42,386 nt of DNA from Bacillota bacterium (GCA_029007925.1 JAQXIT010000155.1:1-42386), one strand, 5' to 3'; counted from the first letter of the stretch, positions 14,799-23,641 are shown. Notes: a model not told the origin generated them from the letters alone. Program-made: numbers and translations.

Positions 14799-16714
14799 GA
14801 TTCATCCCTCCGTTTGTAGATTTCGTCTTTGTCGCAAAGAATGGGGAAGGTGGTGCGGCGCAGGGTGGTGACGCCGATGGGAACCAGTGCCAGATCCACG
14901 GGATAGGCGTAGCGATCCAGCGCCCGGACGTGAACCGACAGGCAATTCCCGTCCAGCGGGTAGCCGTCCCCATCGGGGTACCGTACCGAGGCTTCGGCAC
15001 AGGTGCCGTCGGGGTTGGTCAGCAGCACATAGTCCCAGTTTTCGTGGGGCGCCGGGGTGAAATCCGAGTCCGCGAAGCCCTTGGCTCCGGTGTATCTGCG
15101 CTGGACGCGGCGGACGGCGGGGATGTCCCTGGAGAACAGCAGGGTTCCGTAGGTCACGGCAAAGGTGCCGTCGTTGGCGCGAGTCAGACCGATGTCCGGC
15201 TTCAGCTCCAGCTCCACGACGGTTCCGCTGCGGACGTTCCGGGCGAGGGTCAGGATTTGGCCGTCCATCATGTACTTAACCGCCTCGCCGTTTACCCGCA
15301 GGGTAAAGGATTTGGCGTATTTGGGGATCCGCAGGGCGAATTTGGTGCCGCCTCTGCCGGAAAAACGGAAGGAAACCGTGTATCCGAAGGGGTAGGAGGT
15401 GGTCTCGTGGACGGTCAGCCCGTTCTCCGTGCGGAAATCCACCGGCAGATACAGGTTGGCCAGCAGCACGCCGTCCTTTCGCAGGAAGGCCTGCTCCGCG
15501 AAGGCGGGCATCAGCCGGGCGGAATTGGCGGCGCAGCAGCCGGCGGCGTCGTCGTGGGTGGGGGAGTAGTCGAAGCGGGGATTTACCGCCGCGGAGGCGT
15601 CATACATATTGTCGGCGCCCAGATACTGGATCATCTTGCCAGAGGGGTGCTTGGAGGCCAGACCGGAGTTATACACCAGCCATTCCAGCCGGTCGGCGAA
15701 GGAACTGTCCTCCAGCAGATACTGGGCCTGAATGTAGTCAAACAGCAGTTCCGTGGTGGAGCAGTATTCGTAGCCCACCGAGGGCAGGGGGATGGAGCCG
15801 CCGAAAATGCTGGCGCGGTCGTCGTTTTCCATGACGAGGGTGCTCTGGAAGGTGCCGATGAACTCGTCGGACTTGCAGGAGCCGGAAAGCACCAGATTTT
15901 TCTGCAGCTTGTCCAGTCCCCGGAGGAAGGCTTCCCGGTAGGTTTTTTCCCCCGTCATCCGGTACAGCAGCAGCGGCAGCCGGAGCATCTCGCAGGTGTG
16001 GGGGCCGTGACCCACAAAGGGGACCTTGGGATCCATCAGATTTTCCGTCCGCAGGTCGTCCTGAATGAACTGGGAGGGATGGGCGCAGTAGTCCTCATAG
16101 AGCCGGACGCACAGATCCCGGTAGCTGTCGTTGCCGGTAAGGAAGTAAAGCTGGCTGAGGCCGTCAATAATCATCAGACTGTGTCCCTTGCTGCCGTCCT
16201 CGTCGGGAATGGCGAAGAGGGAGCCTGCGGCGCGCATATTGGCCACGATGTTGTCCGCCATCCGCACCAGCGCGTCCAGAATCCGGGACTGACCGGTGTG
16301 GGAATAGTAGACCAGCAGCGTGCGCATGACCCGGCTCTGAGTCCAAAGCTCACCGAAGCGCCGGGTGACGATGTACCGGGAGCCTTCCCGGTAGATGCCG
16401 ATGTAGCCGTCGGGTGCCTGATTTTCCAGAATGCCATCCACGATGGCATCGGCACGGAGTTTCAGTTCCTTGTCGTCCAGAAGGAAGGCCAGACGGACAA
16501 GACCCTCCATCCAGTTGCCCCGGACCTCGCCGGGCCACCAGGAGCTCCAGTAGCCCTTCTCCTGATGTTCCACCTTGTCTTTGCCGAAGATGTCGCCGCC
16601 GGCATCGGGGAAGATCCTGTCCAGATTTCCCGTGATGCCCCGGGCATCCCGGCGCAGATGTTCCAGAAGCCAGCCCCTGGGCGTGAGCCGGCCCTTTGCC
16701 TGTTGATAGCTCAT
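14777..16714 (-). CDS. GH127-type beta-L-arabinofuranosidase-like enzyme
   Basis: 645 residues, no signal peptide. An alpha/alpha-barrel catalytic domain is followed by beta domains (AVTYGTLLFSRDIP). The zinc-cysteine active site of GH127 is recognisable: E316-x-C318 in YEYCSTTE and C393-C394 in AGCCAANSAR; in the characterised HypBA1 enzyme the equivalents are an E-x-C pair and two adjacent cysteines about 79 residues later, one being the nucleophile. Here the gap is 77. The usual CCPPN is CCAAN, so it is a divergent member and the sugar may differ from beta-L-arabinofuranose. It starts 4 bases after the upstream gene, with GAGGT inside that gene's end. Confidence 0.8.
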   Translation of the reverse strand: MSYQQAKGRLTPRGWLLEHLRRDARGITGNLDRIFPDAGGDIFGKDKVEHQEKGYWSSWWPGEVRGNWMEGLVRLAFLLDDKELKLRADAIVDGILENQAPDGYIGIYREGSRYIVTRRFGELWTQSRVMRTLLVYYSHTGQSRILDALVRMADNIVANMRAAGSLFAIPDEDGSKGHSLMIIDGLSQLYFLTGNDSYRDLCVRLYEDYCAHPSQFIQDDLRTENLMDPKVPFVGHGPHTCEMLRLPLLLYRMTGEKTYREAFLRGLDKLQKNLVLSGSCKSDEFIGTFQSTLVMENDDRASIFGGSIPLPSVGYEYCSTTELLFDYIQAQYLLEDSSFADRLEWLVYNSGLASKHPSGKMIQYLGADNMYDASAAVNPRFDYSPTHDDAAGCCAANSARLMPAFAEQAFLRKDGVLLANLYLPVDFRTENGLTVHETTSYPFGYTVSFRFSGRGGTKFALRIPKYAKSFTLRVNGEAVKYMMDGQILTLARNVRSGTVVELELKPDIGLTRANDGTFAVTYGTLLFSRDIPAVRRVQRRYTGAKGFADSDFTPAPHENWDYVLLTNPDGTCAEASVRYPDGDGYPLDGNCLSVHVRALDRYAYPVDLALVPIGVTTLRRTTFPILCDKDEIYKRRDESCTCPNG

Positions 16715-16718
16715 GGTG

Positions 16719-18665
16719 TTACCTCATACTTTCCAATGCTCGGTGATCCACGGAGAGCTGACCCTCCGGGAAGATGGCTCGGGTACCGTCGGCGCTGACC
16801 CACAGGGCGTCTTTGCCGCGGAACCGAAGGATTTTGCCTTGAATTTCGTCCTCCACCTCCAGCGGATTGCCGGTGGGAAGGGTGCCGCTGCCGGTGAAGA
16901 TTTTGCTGCCGTCCTGCAGGACGCAGCCGTTGGCGGTGCGATTCCGGGGGACACCCAGAAATTCGGCCATGGCAGCCAGATTCCCGGCTGCCGGAATGTC
17001 GGGAAATACCGCCGCAGCAGGCGCCGAAGGATCCGCGCAGCCGCAGAGAATTTTCTTTTCCGGGGGAACGGAGCGCAGGAACGCCTGAGCGGCCTCGCTC
17101 ATGCCTTCGGGATACAGGGCGATGACCGCGTCGTAGGTCTGGTTCCCGTATTGGGGCTTGCCCGCTTCGTTCAGGAACAGGGAGCCGTTTTCCGCCGCGT
17201 AGGAGGGAACCAGATCGCACAGCATTTCCCCGAAGATCTTGTCCGCGGTCTGCAGCAGCTTCATCAGCCGGGGATTGACGGGTGTCCAGGGGGGCGCCAT
17301 GCCCACGGTGTCCCAGTTGGACACGGCCTCAAAGCCGAAAAACAGCAGAAGCCGGCAGTCCGGCTGGGAACTGACGGAGTCAAACAGCCGGACGCGGCTG
17401 TCCATGCGCTCGATGCTCTCCAGCAGCCCTACGGGACGCAGATCCAGCACCACCGCCTCGTTGGGGCATTCGTAGCCCAGGTAGTGGGTTCTGCCACCGA
17501 AGCGGAGATTGTTCCAGGTTTCGGGATAATAGGTTCGGATATCCCGGGTTCCCAGGGAATACCACATATTGTACCACACCGGCGAGGAAAACCGGTGGGC
17601 GAGGGCGGTGCGGATGGGCAGGATCACGGATTCGTCGGTCTGGGCGATATCCCGTTTGGCGTCCCACCAGTAAAAGCCGTTTTTGAAAAATTCCATGTTC
17701 TGCTGATCCCGGCTGCCCCACCAGGTGGGATGGATGCCCCAGAAGGCATCGGCACCCAGCTCCTCCTTGACGACGGAATACATGGCTTCCTCGTTTTCGG
17801 TGCAGATCTGCCGCAGCAGGGCCAGATACCGGTCAATCCGCTGCCGGCGCAGGGGACTGCCGGGGTAAAACAGGTCGATGACGGTGTCCAGCAGGCTTTC
17901 GTCCCAACGCTGACGGTAACGCCGCTCCATATGGGCGGAGTAGGAGATGTGGCGGATGGCCAGATCCTCGTCGTCATAGGGATTGGGCTTGCGGATGTCC
18001 AGGATCACGTCGTAGCCCCACTCGTCGGAGAACAGGCCGTCGGCACCCAGACCGGCGGCGTGCCGGGCCATTTCCCGGAAGTAGGGGATCAGCCCGGGGT
18101 GGGCCAGATCCGGGATGGGCTGGGGAAAGCCCACCACTGCCGCCAGCGTCTGCCCCGGATGAATTCCGGGCGCGGAGATCTCGATTTCGTATCCGTTTTC
18201 CGTTGGCACGGCCCGGGAGGCAAAGCCCTCCGCTTTCCGGAATACCGGCCCCGGTTCCATCGCATAGAGGGCGAATACCCGGTGCTCACCCCGGTCGCCG
18301 GCGTGGCGCCAGTAGTGCCATACCTGTTCGTGGGGGATCCGGATCCGGCCGGAGGAGTCGGCCCGGGCTTCCCGGACGGTGACCAGATAGGCGGGCTCGT
18401 CGGGGTAGATCTCGGAAAAGGGTTCTCCCTCGCCCCGGACGCAGCATTCGATGATGGCCTTTCGGCCGGCGGCGTGGAGCAGCTGGATGCTTTTGCGGAA
18501 CGCCCGGCTGACCCGCTGACCCCGGAAATCCTCCCGGATCCACTCCATGCCGATGAAAATATTGCCGATCTGAGTCCGGGAGGTCAGATCCCGAACTTTT
18601 TTCTCCAGAATGTCGGGGTCCAGCACATCGCTGTCCCATTTCCAATAGATGAATGAACGGTTCAA
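16719..18665 (-). CDS. Unrecognised glycosidase-like TIM-barrel protein, copy 1
   Basis: About 648 residues; I do not recognise the family. It is a clear paralogue of 27276-29288. Shared blocks include IYWKW at the N terminus, GFPQPIPDLA (about 179-188), GADG-LFSDEWGYDV (208-220), HPTWWG (312-317), WDAKRDIAQTDE (334-345), MWYSLGTRD (367-375), GGRTHYLGYECPNE (390-403) and NGCVLQDGS near the C terminus. The layout suggests a barrel (1-410) with a beta-rich insert at about 90-175, a Rossmann-like middle domain and a C-terminal beta domain, as in beta-galactosidase-like enzymes. No signal peptide. TTG at 18665 is favoured over GTG 18671, because GGAGG is 8 bases from it but only 2-3 bases from the GTG. 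Context (sugar importer upstream, GH127 and GH13 downstream) points to an intracellular glycosidase. Confidence 0.75.
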   Translation of the reverse strand: MNRSFIYWKWDSDVLDPDILEKKVRDLTSRTQIGNIFIGMEWIREDFRGQRVSRAFRKSIQLLHAAGRKAIIECCVRGEGEPFSEIYPDEPAYLVTVREARADSSGRIRIPHEQVWHYWRHAGDRGEHRVFALYAMEPGPVFRKAEGFASRAVPTENGYEIEISAPGIHPGQTLAAVVGFPQPIPDLAHPGLIPYFREMARHAAGLGADGLFSDEWGYDVILDIRKPNPYDDEDLAIRHISYSAHMERRYRQRWDESLLDTVIDLFYPGSPLRRQRIDRYLALLRQICTENEEAMYSVVKEELGADAFWGIHPTWWGSRDQQNMEFFKNGFYWWDAKRDIAQTDESVILPIRTALAHRFSSPVWYNMWYSLGTRDIRTYYPETWNNLRFGGRTHYLGYECPNEAVVLDLRPVGLLESIERMDSRVRLFDSVSSQPDCRLLLFFGFEAVSNWDTVGMAPPWTPVNPRLMKLLQTADKIFGEMLCDLVPSYAAENGSLFLNEAGKPQYGNQTYDAVIALYPEGMSEAAQAFLRSVPPEKKILCGCADPSAPAAAVFPDIPAAGNLAAMAEFLGVPRNRTANGCVLQDGSKIFTGSGTLPTGNPLEVEDEIQGKILRFRGKDALWVSADGTRAIFPEGQLSVDHRALESMR

Positions 18666-18680
18666 AAGCACATCCTCCGT

Positions 18681-19592
18681 CTACTTCGTGGCGCCGGACA
18701 GGCCTTCCATGATGATCTTCTGAAGGCTCATGTAGATGATCACGATGGGCAGCGCCGACAAGATGGCGGCCGCGGCGAACATGGCGTAGTCGGTGGTGGA
18801 TTTGGAGAAAATGCCCTGATAGACGCCCAGCGCCAGGGTGTACTTGTTGGGATCGGTAATCATGATCTTGGTGAGCATATACTCGCCGAAGGGGGCGGCG
18901 AAGCCGAACAGTGCCAGCAGACCCACCATGGGCTTGGCCAGCGGCAGGATGATTTTGCTGACGCACTGCCAGCGGGTGGCGCCGTCCAGCATGGCGGCCT
19001 CCTCCAGAGCCATGGGAATGGTGTCCAGATAGCCCTTCATCATGTAGGTGCTGCCGGGGATGGCGGTGCAGGCGAAGATGATGACCAGTCCGAAATGGGT
19101 GTCCAGAAGCCCCAGCATATTCAGCAGCACATAGTAGGCCACCATGGACATGGTACCGGGGAACATCTGCAGCACCAGAAACGCCATCAGGTAGTTCTTC
19201 CGGCCGCTGAAGCGGAGCCGGGACAGGGCGTAGGAGGTGGGCAGAACCAGCAGAATCTCCAGAAACGCGGTCATGAGACCCACGATCATGGTGTTGCCGT
19301 ACCAGCGCAGGTAGTTGGTCTGCTGAAACAGCCGGACGAAGGCGTCAAGGGAATAGCGGGTGGGGAGAATGGTGTCGATGTACAGGCTGCGCTCGGCGTT
19401 GAAGGACATCAGAACGATGTAAAACACCGGCAGAATGACCATCAGCGCTACCGCCGTCAGCAGGACGTAGGTGAAAAACAGCGCCACCACGCCCAGAGGG
19501 GTCAGCTTTTTCTTTTTTCTCCCGGAATCGGCGGGACGGGAATGCTCCAGCAGTGTGGAAGCCGCGGCTTCATTGATGGTGTGTGTCGTCAT
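18681..19592 (-). CDS. Sugar ABC transporter permease, MalG type
   Basis: 303 residues with six predicted helices after a polar N terminus of about 30 residues. The EAA loop, which docks the ATPase, is EEAAMLDGATRWQCVSKIILPLAKP at about 208-232. The end (YMSLQKIIMEGLSGATK) has the K-x-GLSGATK tail of the MalG/AraQ group. It works with the MalF-type permease (4-base ATGA overlap) and the binding protein to import an oligosaccharide. The ATPase is not encoded in this operon; CUT1 systems in Firmicutes often share a distant MsmK-type ATPase, so that is the likely partner (inference). The next gene starts 15 bases downstream. Confidence 0.94.
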   Translation of the reverse strand: MTTHTINEAAASTLLEHSRPADSGRKKKKLTPLGVVALFFTYVLLTAVALMVILPVFYIVLMSFNAERSLYIDTILPTRYSLDAFVRLFQQTNYLRWYGNTMIVGLMTAFLEILLVLPTSYALSRLRFSGRKNYLMAFLVLQMFPGTMSMVAYYVLLNMLGLLDTHFGLVIIFACTAIPGSTYMMKGYLDTIPMALEEAAMLDGATRWQCVSKIILPLAKPMVGLLALFGFAAPFGEYMLTKIMITDPNKYTLALGVYQGIFSKSTTDYAMFAAAAILSALPIVIIYMSLQKIIMEGLSGATK

Positions 19593-20911
19593 GCCAGCTC
19601 CTCCTCACGGAATGCCCGGGTTTTGCGCAGATTGATAATGCTGAAGGCGGCGATGAAGATGAACAATATGGTGGAGATCGCCGCGCCGTAATTGTACTTG
19701 TTGTTGGTGATGGTCAGCTTGAACAGCCAGGTAATCAGGATATCGGTGCTGCCGGCGCTCTGGTAGTCCAGATTCAGCGGGCCGCCGCCGGTGATCAGAT
19801 AGATGGTGTTGAAGTTGTTGAAGGCGCCGGCCACGGACATGATGAAGATCGGGGAAATGGAATTCATCAGCAGCGGGAAGGTGATGCTCCGGAATACCCG
19901 GAAGCTGGAGGCACCGTCCAGTGTGGCGGCTTCGTAGACATCCTTGGGAATGTTCTTGATAATGTTCTCGGAGAGCATCATGGGATAGGAGAAGCCCGTC
20001 CAGATGCTCACCAGAATCAGCGCGCAGCGTGCCGGCCCCACGGAGGTGAGCCAGCGGATATTGTCGATGCCGAACAGCCCCAGAATCTGGTTGATGAAGC
20101 CGTAGCCTGTGTCAAACATACTCTGCAGTACCAGCAGCGTGATGTAGCCGGGGATGGCCCAGGGGAGGATGTAGATGAATTTGAAGAACTTCCGTCCCCG
20201 CAGGTGGGGATTGCTCAGCAGCACCGCCAGAATGATACCCAGAAAATAGGGCAGAACCGAGGAGCAGAGCGACCAGACCGCCGTCCAGCCCAGAATGCCG
20301 AAGAAGGTTTTGGCGTACTGCCCCAGCACCAGAAGATCCCGGTAGTTTTCCAGCCCCACCCAGTTGAGAATGTGGGCGGGAGGCTGGTGGCCGGCGTCGT
20401 AATCCGTGAAGGCAAGGCAGATGGAAAAGACCAGCGGCAGCAGCACTACCGCCGCGATGGCGATGATGCCGGGAGCCAGGAACAGGACGTGGGCATGGCC
20501 GTGAGACCAGGTTCGCAGACTTTCCGCCGTGGTTTCCTGCCGGTAGGTGCTGCTGCGCAGCTTCAGGCCGCTGCGATAGGTGGCGCGGATGTTGCAGATC
20601 CAGAAGATCAGATATCCGGCAAAGATGATGGCCGCCAGAATGCCGTAGACCATCAGCACCAGGGAGTGATCCTGCATGGGCGTATGGCCCAGAGTGATCA
20701 GACCCTGGATGGCGTCTCTGCCCCAGAAGTGGAAGAGGGCAATGGCGGCGGCTTCCACCAGCGCGTAGACGGTGCCCAGCAGGAACCGCTTCTGGATCAG
20801 CAGTCCCGCGCCGCAGAAAATCGCGGAGCAGGCGGCCTCAGCCGCGGCGGCGGAGTGGGCGCCGGAGGGCAGCGCGGCGGCTCCGGGCGCGTTGATTTGT
20901 TTTTGTCGCAT
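19589..20911 (-). CDS. Sugar ABC transporter permease, MalF type, with N-terminal membrane extension
   Basis: About 440 residues. The core C-terminal permease has the EAA loop EAATLDGASSFRVFRSITFPLL. Ahead of it is an extension of some 110 residues with two or three further helices (LLGTVYALVEAAAIALFHFWG; LVLMVYGILAAIIFAGYLIFWI), as in the larger MalF forms. An alanine-rich segment (AAAAEAACSAIF) lies before the first helix. I prefer ATG 20911 to the track GTG 20920 because it is better spaced from the GGA ahead. It overlaps the MalG-type gene by 4 bases and lies 41 bases after the binding protein, with a hairpin between. Confidence 0.92.
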   Translation of the reverse strand: MRQKQINAPGAAALPSGAHSAAAAEAACSAIFCGAGLLIQKRFLLGTVYALVEAAAIALFHFWGRDAIQGLITLGHTPMQDHSLVLMVYGILAAIIFAGYLIFWICNIRATYRSGLKLRSSTYRQETTAESLRTWSHGHAHVLFLAPGIIAIAAVVLLPLVFSICLAFTDYDAGHQPPAHILNWVGLENYRDLLVLGQYAKTFFGILGWTAVWSLCSSVLPYFLGIILAVLLSNPHLRGRKFFKFIYILPWAIPGYITLLVLQSMFDTGYGFINQILGLFGIDNIRWLTSVGPARCALILVSIWTGFSYPMMLSENIIKNIPKDVYEAATLDGASSFRVFRSITFPLLMNSISPIFIMSVAGAFNNFNTIYLITGGGPLNLDYQSAGSTDILITWLFKLTITNNKYNYGAAISTILFIFIAAFSIINLRKTRAFREEELA

Positions 20912-20935
20912 GGTTAACACATCCTATCTGTTTCG

Positions 20936-20950
20936 CTCCGGATGCCGGAG
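20936..20950 (-). other. Small hairpin between binding-protein and permease genes
   Basis: CTCCGG-ATG-CCGGAG, immediately after the stop of the binding protein. Such 3' hairpins commonly protect the binding-protein message and raise its level relative to the permeases. No T tract follows. Confidence 0.5.
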
Positions 20951-20952
20951 AA

Positions 20953-22224
20953 TCACTTCTTCAGCAGCTCGATGTTGGCCTTGATGTCCTCGGCAACCTT
21001 CTTCATGGTGGCGGCGATGTCCTCGCCGTTGACATAGATGGAGGTGGTGGAAGCGGTCAGCGGATCCCACACCGCGTTCAGCTCGTTGATGGCGGGCTGG
21101 GGATAGCTGTTCTCCAACTGGGCGTAGAAGCCCTTCAGGCAGTCATCCGCCAGAATCTTCTCGTTTGTGGAGGAGCTGACGGTGGAGGGAATGCGTCCGG
21201 TGATCTCGTAATATTCGATGATGTACTCGTCCCGGGTGGCAAATTCCAGGAACTTCTTGCTCTCCTCCTGGTTCAGGCTGAAGGAGCTGATGGCCAGACC
21301 GTAGCCGCCGCAGAAGGTGATGGGGGTGCCGTACTCGCCGTTGCCCAGAGGAATTTCGGGAATGGGCGCCACACCTACGTTGATGCCGGCTCTGCGGAAG
21401 TTGCCCAGATCCCAGCTTCCGTCCAGAATCACCGCGGCCTTGCCGCTCTGGAATTTGCTCTGCATCAGGGTAATGGTCATGTCGGCGGGAATGGTCTTCT
21501 CATCCAGCAGATTCTTGATGAAGCCGCAGGCGGCGATGGAGCCGTCGTTGGCGATGCCCAGATCTGTGGGATCGTAAGCGCCGTTTTCGTCCTGACCGAA
21601 GATGTAGCCGCCGAAGGCCTCGTTGAAGGCCCAGGTGTAGTAGGGATTGGTGTAGTCGATCAGCAGACCGAAGGTCTGATTCTTGGACTTGATGCCCTCA
21701 CCGAAGTTGTTGTAATCCCGGGCAAAGGCAATCAGATCCTCCCAGGTTTCGGGGAATTCCGGCAGCAGATCCTTGTTGTACAGCAGCGCGGTGGTCTCGA
21801 TTCCCAGAGGCACGCCGTAGAGCTTGCCCTGATACTGCATCAGCTGCTGAGAGCCGCCGATGTACTTGGTTTCCAGTTGGGTTTCTTCCTTGGAAAGCTC
21901 CAGGAACAGACCCTGCTCCACAGCCTTGGCCAGATCGCCGCCGCCGCCCTGCACGTAGATGTCGCCGCCCTTGCCGAAGGGGCCGTCCAGCGCCAGCTTG
22001 TCGGAGGCGGTCAGGCCGGTGTAGGTGAAAACGTGAACCGGGACGCCGGTTTCCTGGGCGTAGTCCTTGGCCATTTTGGTGAACAGCTCTTCCAGATCCT
22101 CACCGACCCAGACGGACAACTGTCCTTTCTTGCTGGAACCGTCGTTTTTGCTGCAGCCGGCACCCATCAGGCAGATGGCGCAGAGCATGGCAGCCAGAAG
22201 AATGACTGATAAAACTTTCTTCAT
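20953..22224 (-). CDS. Sugar ABC transporter substrate-binding lipoprotein, MalE type
   Basis: 423 residues with a lipoprotein signal peptide: basic MKK, hydrophobic stretch, lipobox MGAGC with the acylated cysteine at 24. The mature part is a typical CUT1 binding protein (LSVWVGEDLEELFTKMAKDYAQETGVPVHV; TWEDLIAFARDYNN; AVILDGSWDLGNF; YGTPITFCGGYGLAISSF). It captures an oligosaccharide outside the cell for the two permeases that follow. ATG 22224 is chosen over the track start 22239 because GGAGGG is 8 bases ahead and the signal peptide then starts correctly. A perfect TATAAT (minus strand, 22290-22295) with no good -35 lies about 70 bases upstream, fitting activator-dependent control. Confidence 0.95.
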   Translation of the reverse strand: MKKVLSVILLAAMLCAICLMGAGCSKNDGSSKKGQLSVWVGEDLEELFTKMAKDYAQETGVPVHVFTYTGLTASDKLALDGPFGKGGDIYVQGGGGDLAKAVEQGLFLELSKEETQLETKYIGGSQQLMQYQGKLYGVPLGIETTALLYNKDLLPEFPETWEDLIAFARDYNNFGEGIKSKNQTFGLLIDYTNPYYTWAFNEAFGGYIFGQDENGAYDPTDLGIANDGSIAACGFIKNLLDEKTIPADMTITLMQSKFQSGKAAVILDGSWDLGNFRRAGINVGVAPIPEIPLGNGEYGTPITFCGGYGLAISSFSLNQEESKKFLEFATRDEYIIEYYEITGRIPSTVSSSTNEKILADDCLKGFYAQLENSYPQPAINELNAVWDPLTASTTSIYVNGEDIAATMKKVAEDIKANIELLKK

Positions 22225-22289
22225 GTTGATACCCTCCATTAAAATTTGTTAAGCAAGCGCGGAAAAAAGCGATATTTCGCTGCAAATTC

Positions 22290-22295
22290 ATTATA
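22290..22295 (-). promoter_or_regulatory. -10 box of the leftward sugar-importer operon
   Basis: Minus strand TATAAT preceded 17 bases upstream by ATAACG, which is a poor -35. This is the pattern expected for a promoter that needs an activator. Confidence 0.5.
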
Positions 22296-22503
22296 TCAAC
22301 CGAACTTGCCCCCGTTATAGTCCCTATCTTGTATTAAATTAGCACAATTTTTGCCGGATTGACCACCGCGGTGCCGCCGGACGGGACGGGAAACCGGCGG
22401 CCGGAGAACCGCCCCCGCGGAAAAGCACCGCCGGCGCCGGATTTCCGGGCTCCGGAACGGCGCGTTTCCGGGGCATCCGGCGGCAGACTCCAAGATATAC
22501 AAA

Positions 22504-22536
22504 GGCCCCAGTCTTTGCTTGACAAAAACTGGGGTC
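22504..22536 (-). terminator. Stem-loop after the araC-type gene, possible terminator
   Basis: GACCCCAGT and ACTGGGGCC pair (one G-T pair) around a 15-base loop; the following minus-strand bases CTTTGTAT give only a weak T tract. It lies about 45 bases past the AraC stop. Confidence 0.5.
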
Positions 22537-22579
22537 TTGCACAAAGAACGGAGTCGCTTCCCGGGGGAGAATCGGGAGA

Positions 22580-23473
22580 TCATGCTTCCGTCGTACCACG
22601 GTGGCGTTTGCGCAGCTCGGTGGGGGAGATGCCCATGGTGCGCTTGAAGATCCGGGAGAAGTAATTGATGTCCTGAAAACCGGTGGCGAAAGCAATGGCG
22701 GTGATGGAATCATTGGTGGAAACAATCATGTCCACCGCCTTCTGGATTCGCACAAGATTGACATAGTCCAGGAAGGTTTTGCCGATGCACTGCTGGAAAA
22801 TCTTGCAGATATAGTATTTGTTGATGTGCAGGATCTCCACCAGATCATCCAGCTTGATCCGCTCGGCGTAATGCTCGTCCACATACTGCAAAATGGTGTT
22901 GACCCGCTCCCGGGACAGGGATGCCGGCGTTTTTTTCTGCTCGATGCTGCGAACCTCACCGCACTGGGTGAACAGCAGAAACAGCATCTGGAACAGCAGC
23001 GCCTTCAGCCGAAGCTGATAGGCATCCGGGTGGCCGGTGAAAATTTCGGAGCAGGTGCGGATTCCGTTGTTCAGCTCGCTGTTGCCGCAGACCCGGGAGG
23101 GCAGGGTGATCCGCCCCTCCATCAGGGGGGTGATGAACTTTTCCTCCAGGGACTCCACATAGCGGCTGCGGAAAATGTCCATGTCGATAATCAGGCAGTA
23201 CAGGGTGGTGTGGGGGTCGAACCGGGTGCAGGAATGAAGCTGCTGGGGGTTGATGACCGCTACGGAACCGGCGTCAATCAGATAGGCCTTCCGCTCGATC
23301 TCCACCTCCAGCCAGCCGCTTTGCACCGCGATCAGCTCCATACATTTGTGCCAGTGCAGTGGGAAAACCCCGGATGTGGGGGCGTTGATGCAGTCGTAGT
23401 AGAAGGAATTGATGCCGATCTCCTGATTGGGCATCTGTACGTTTTCCTGATAGATGATATAATTCTGCGCCAT
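22580..23473 (-). CDS. AraC-family transcriptional regulator with cupin sensor domain
   Basis: 297 residues. Residues about 1-140 form a cupin-type sugar-sensing domain (SGVFPLHWHKCMELIAVQSGWLEVEIERKAYLI, with the HWH motif). Residues about 190-297 contain the two helix-turn-helices of AraC; the second is the signature DINYFSRIFKRTMGISPTELRKRH. It should activate transcription in response to a sugar. It lies between the two arms: the binding-protein operon follows on the same strand, and the GH13-led operon runs away from its promoter. GGAGG is 8 bases ahead of the ATG. Confidence 0.95.
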   Translation of the reverse strand: MAQNYIIYQENVQMPNQEIGINSFYYDCINAPTSGVFPLHWHKCMELIAVQSGWLEVEIERKAYLIDAGSVAVINPQQLHSCTRFDPHTTLYCLIIDMDIFRSRYVESLEEKFITPLMEGRITLPSRVCGNSELNNGIRTCSEIFTGHPDAYQLRLKALLFQMLFLLFTQCGEVRSIEQKKTPASLSRERVNTILQYVDEHYAERIKLDDLVEILHINKYYICKIFQQCIGKTFLDYVNLVRIQKAVDMIVSTNDSITAIAFATGFQDINYFSRIFKRTMGISPTELRKRHRGTTEA

Positions 23474-23574
23474 GCCGGCAGCCTCCGTTTCCGGGGAAAA
23501 TCACAAAATCGTCCTAATATATCGCAAAAATAGATATAGTCCGGGTGGGTTATTTCCTTTATGATTTAGGCAGA

Positions 23575-23618
23575 AGTGAAAAATCAAAGTGAAATCCAAA
23601 CCGGCTTTTGTTTATTAT
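23575..23618 (+). promoter_or_regulatory. Candidate activator site and promoter of the rightward arm
   Basis: AAGTGAAA occurs twice in direct orientation (23574-23581 and 23587-23594, 13 bases apart). The second copy overlaps a poor -35 (TGAAAT, 23590-23595), followed after 17 bases by TATTAT (23613-23618). Overlap with the -35 is the usual place for a class II AraC-type activator. Confidence 0.45.
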
Positions 23619-23641
23619 ACCATGATACGGAGAATTTGCAA
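23614..23641 (-). promoter_or_regulatory. Promoter of the araC-type gene
   Basis: Minus strand TTGCAA, 16-base spacer, perfect TATAAT. It overlaps the -10 of the rightward promoter, so the two directions should compete; the AAGTGAAA repeats would fall just downstream of its start site and could give autorepression. Confidence 0.6.

Larger units (their letters stand above)
22225..22579. other. Intergenic region between araC-type gene and binding-protein gene
   Basis: About 355 bases with no convincing gene. The left part is AT-rich and holds the likely promoter of the leftward arm: TATAAT on the minus strand at 22290-22295, without a matching -35. The middle (about 22365-22490) is extremely GC-rich with repeated CCGGA/CCGCCGG words, including CCGCCGG-N13-CCGGCGG. 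The right part holds the stem-loop at 22504-22536. Short ORFs in the track here (22296-22725) have no ribosome site or family resemblance. Confidence 0.6.

Noticed and set aside
13200-18656. Long plus-strand ORFs (13200-14819, 14930-16798, 16713-18656)
   Set aside because: They mirror the GH13, GH127-type and unrecognised hydrolase genes frame by frame; the minus-strand genes have motifs and coupled starts.
22296-22725. Short ORFs in the GC-rich gap after araC
   Set aside because: Arg/Pro/Gly-rich translations of repetitive GC DNA, no ribosome sites, mutually overlapping frames.
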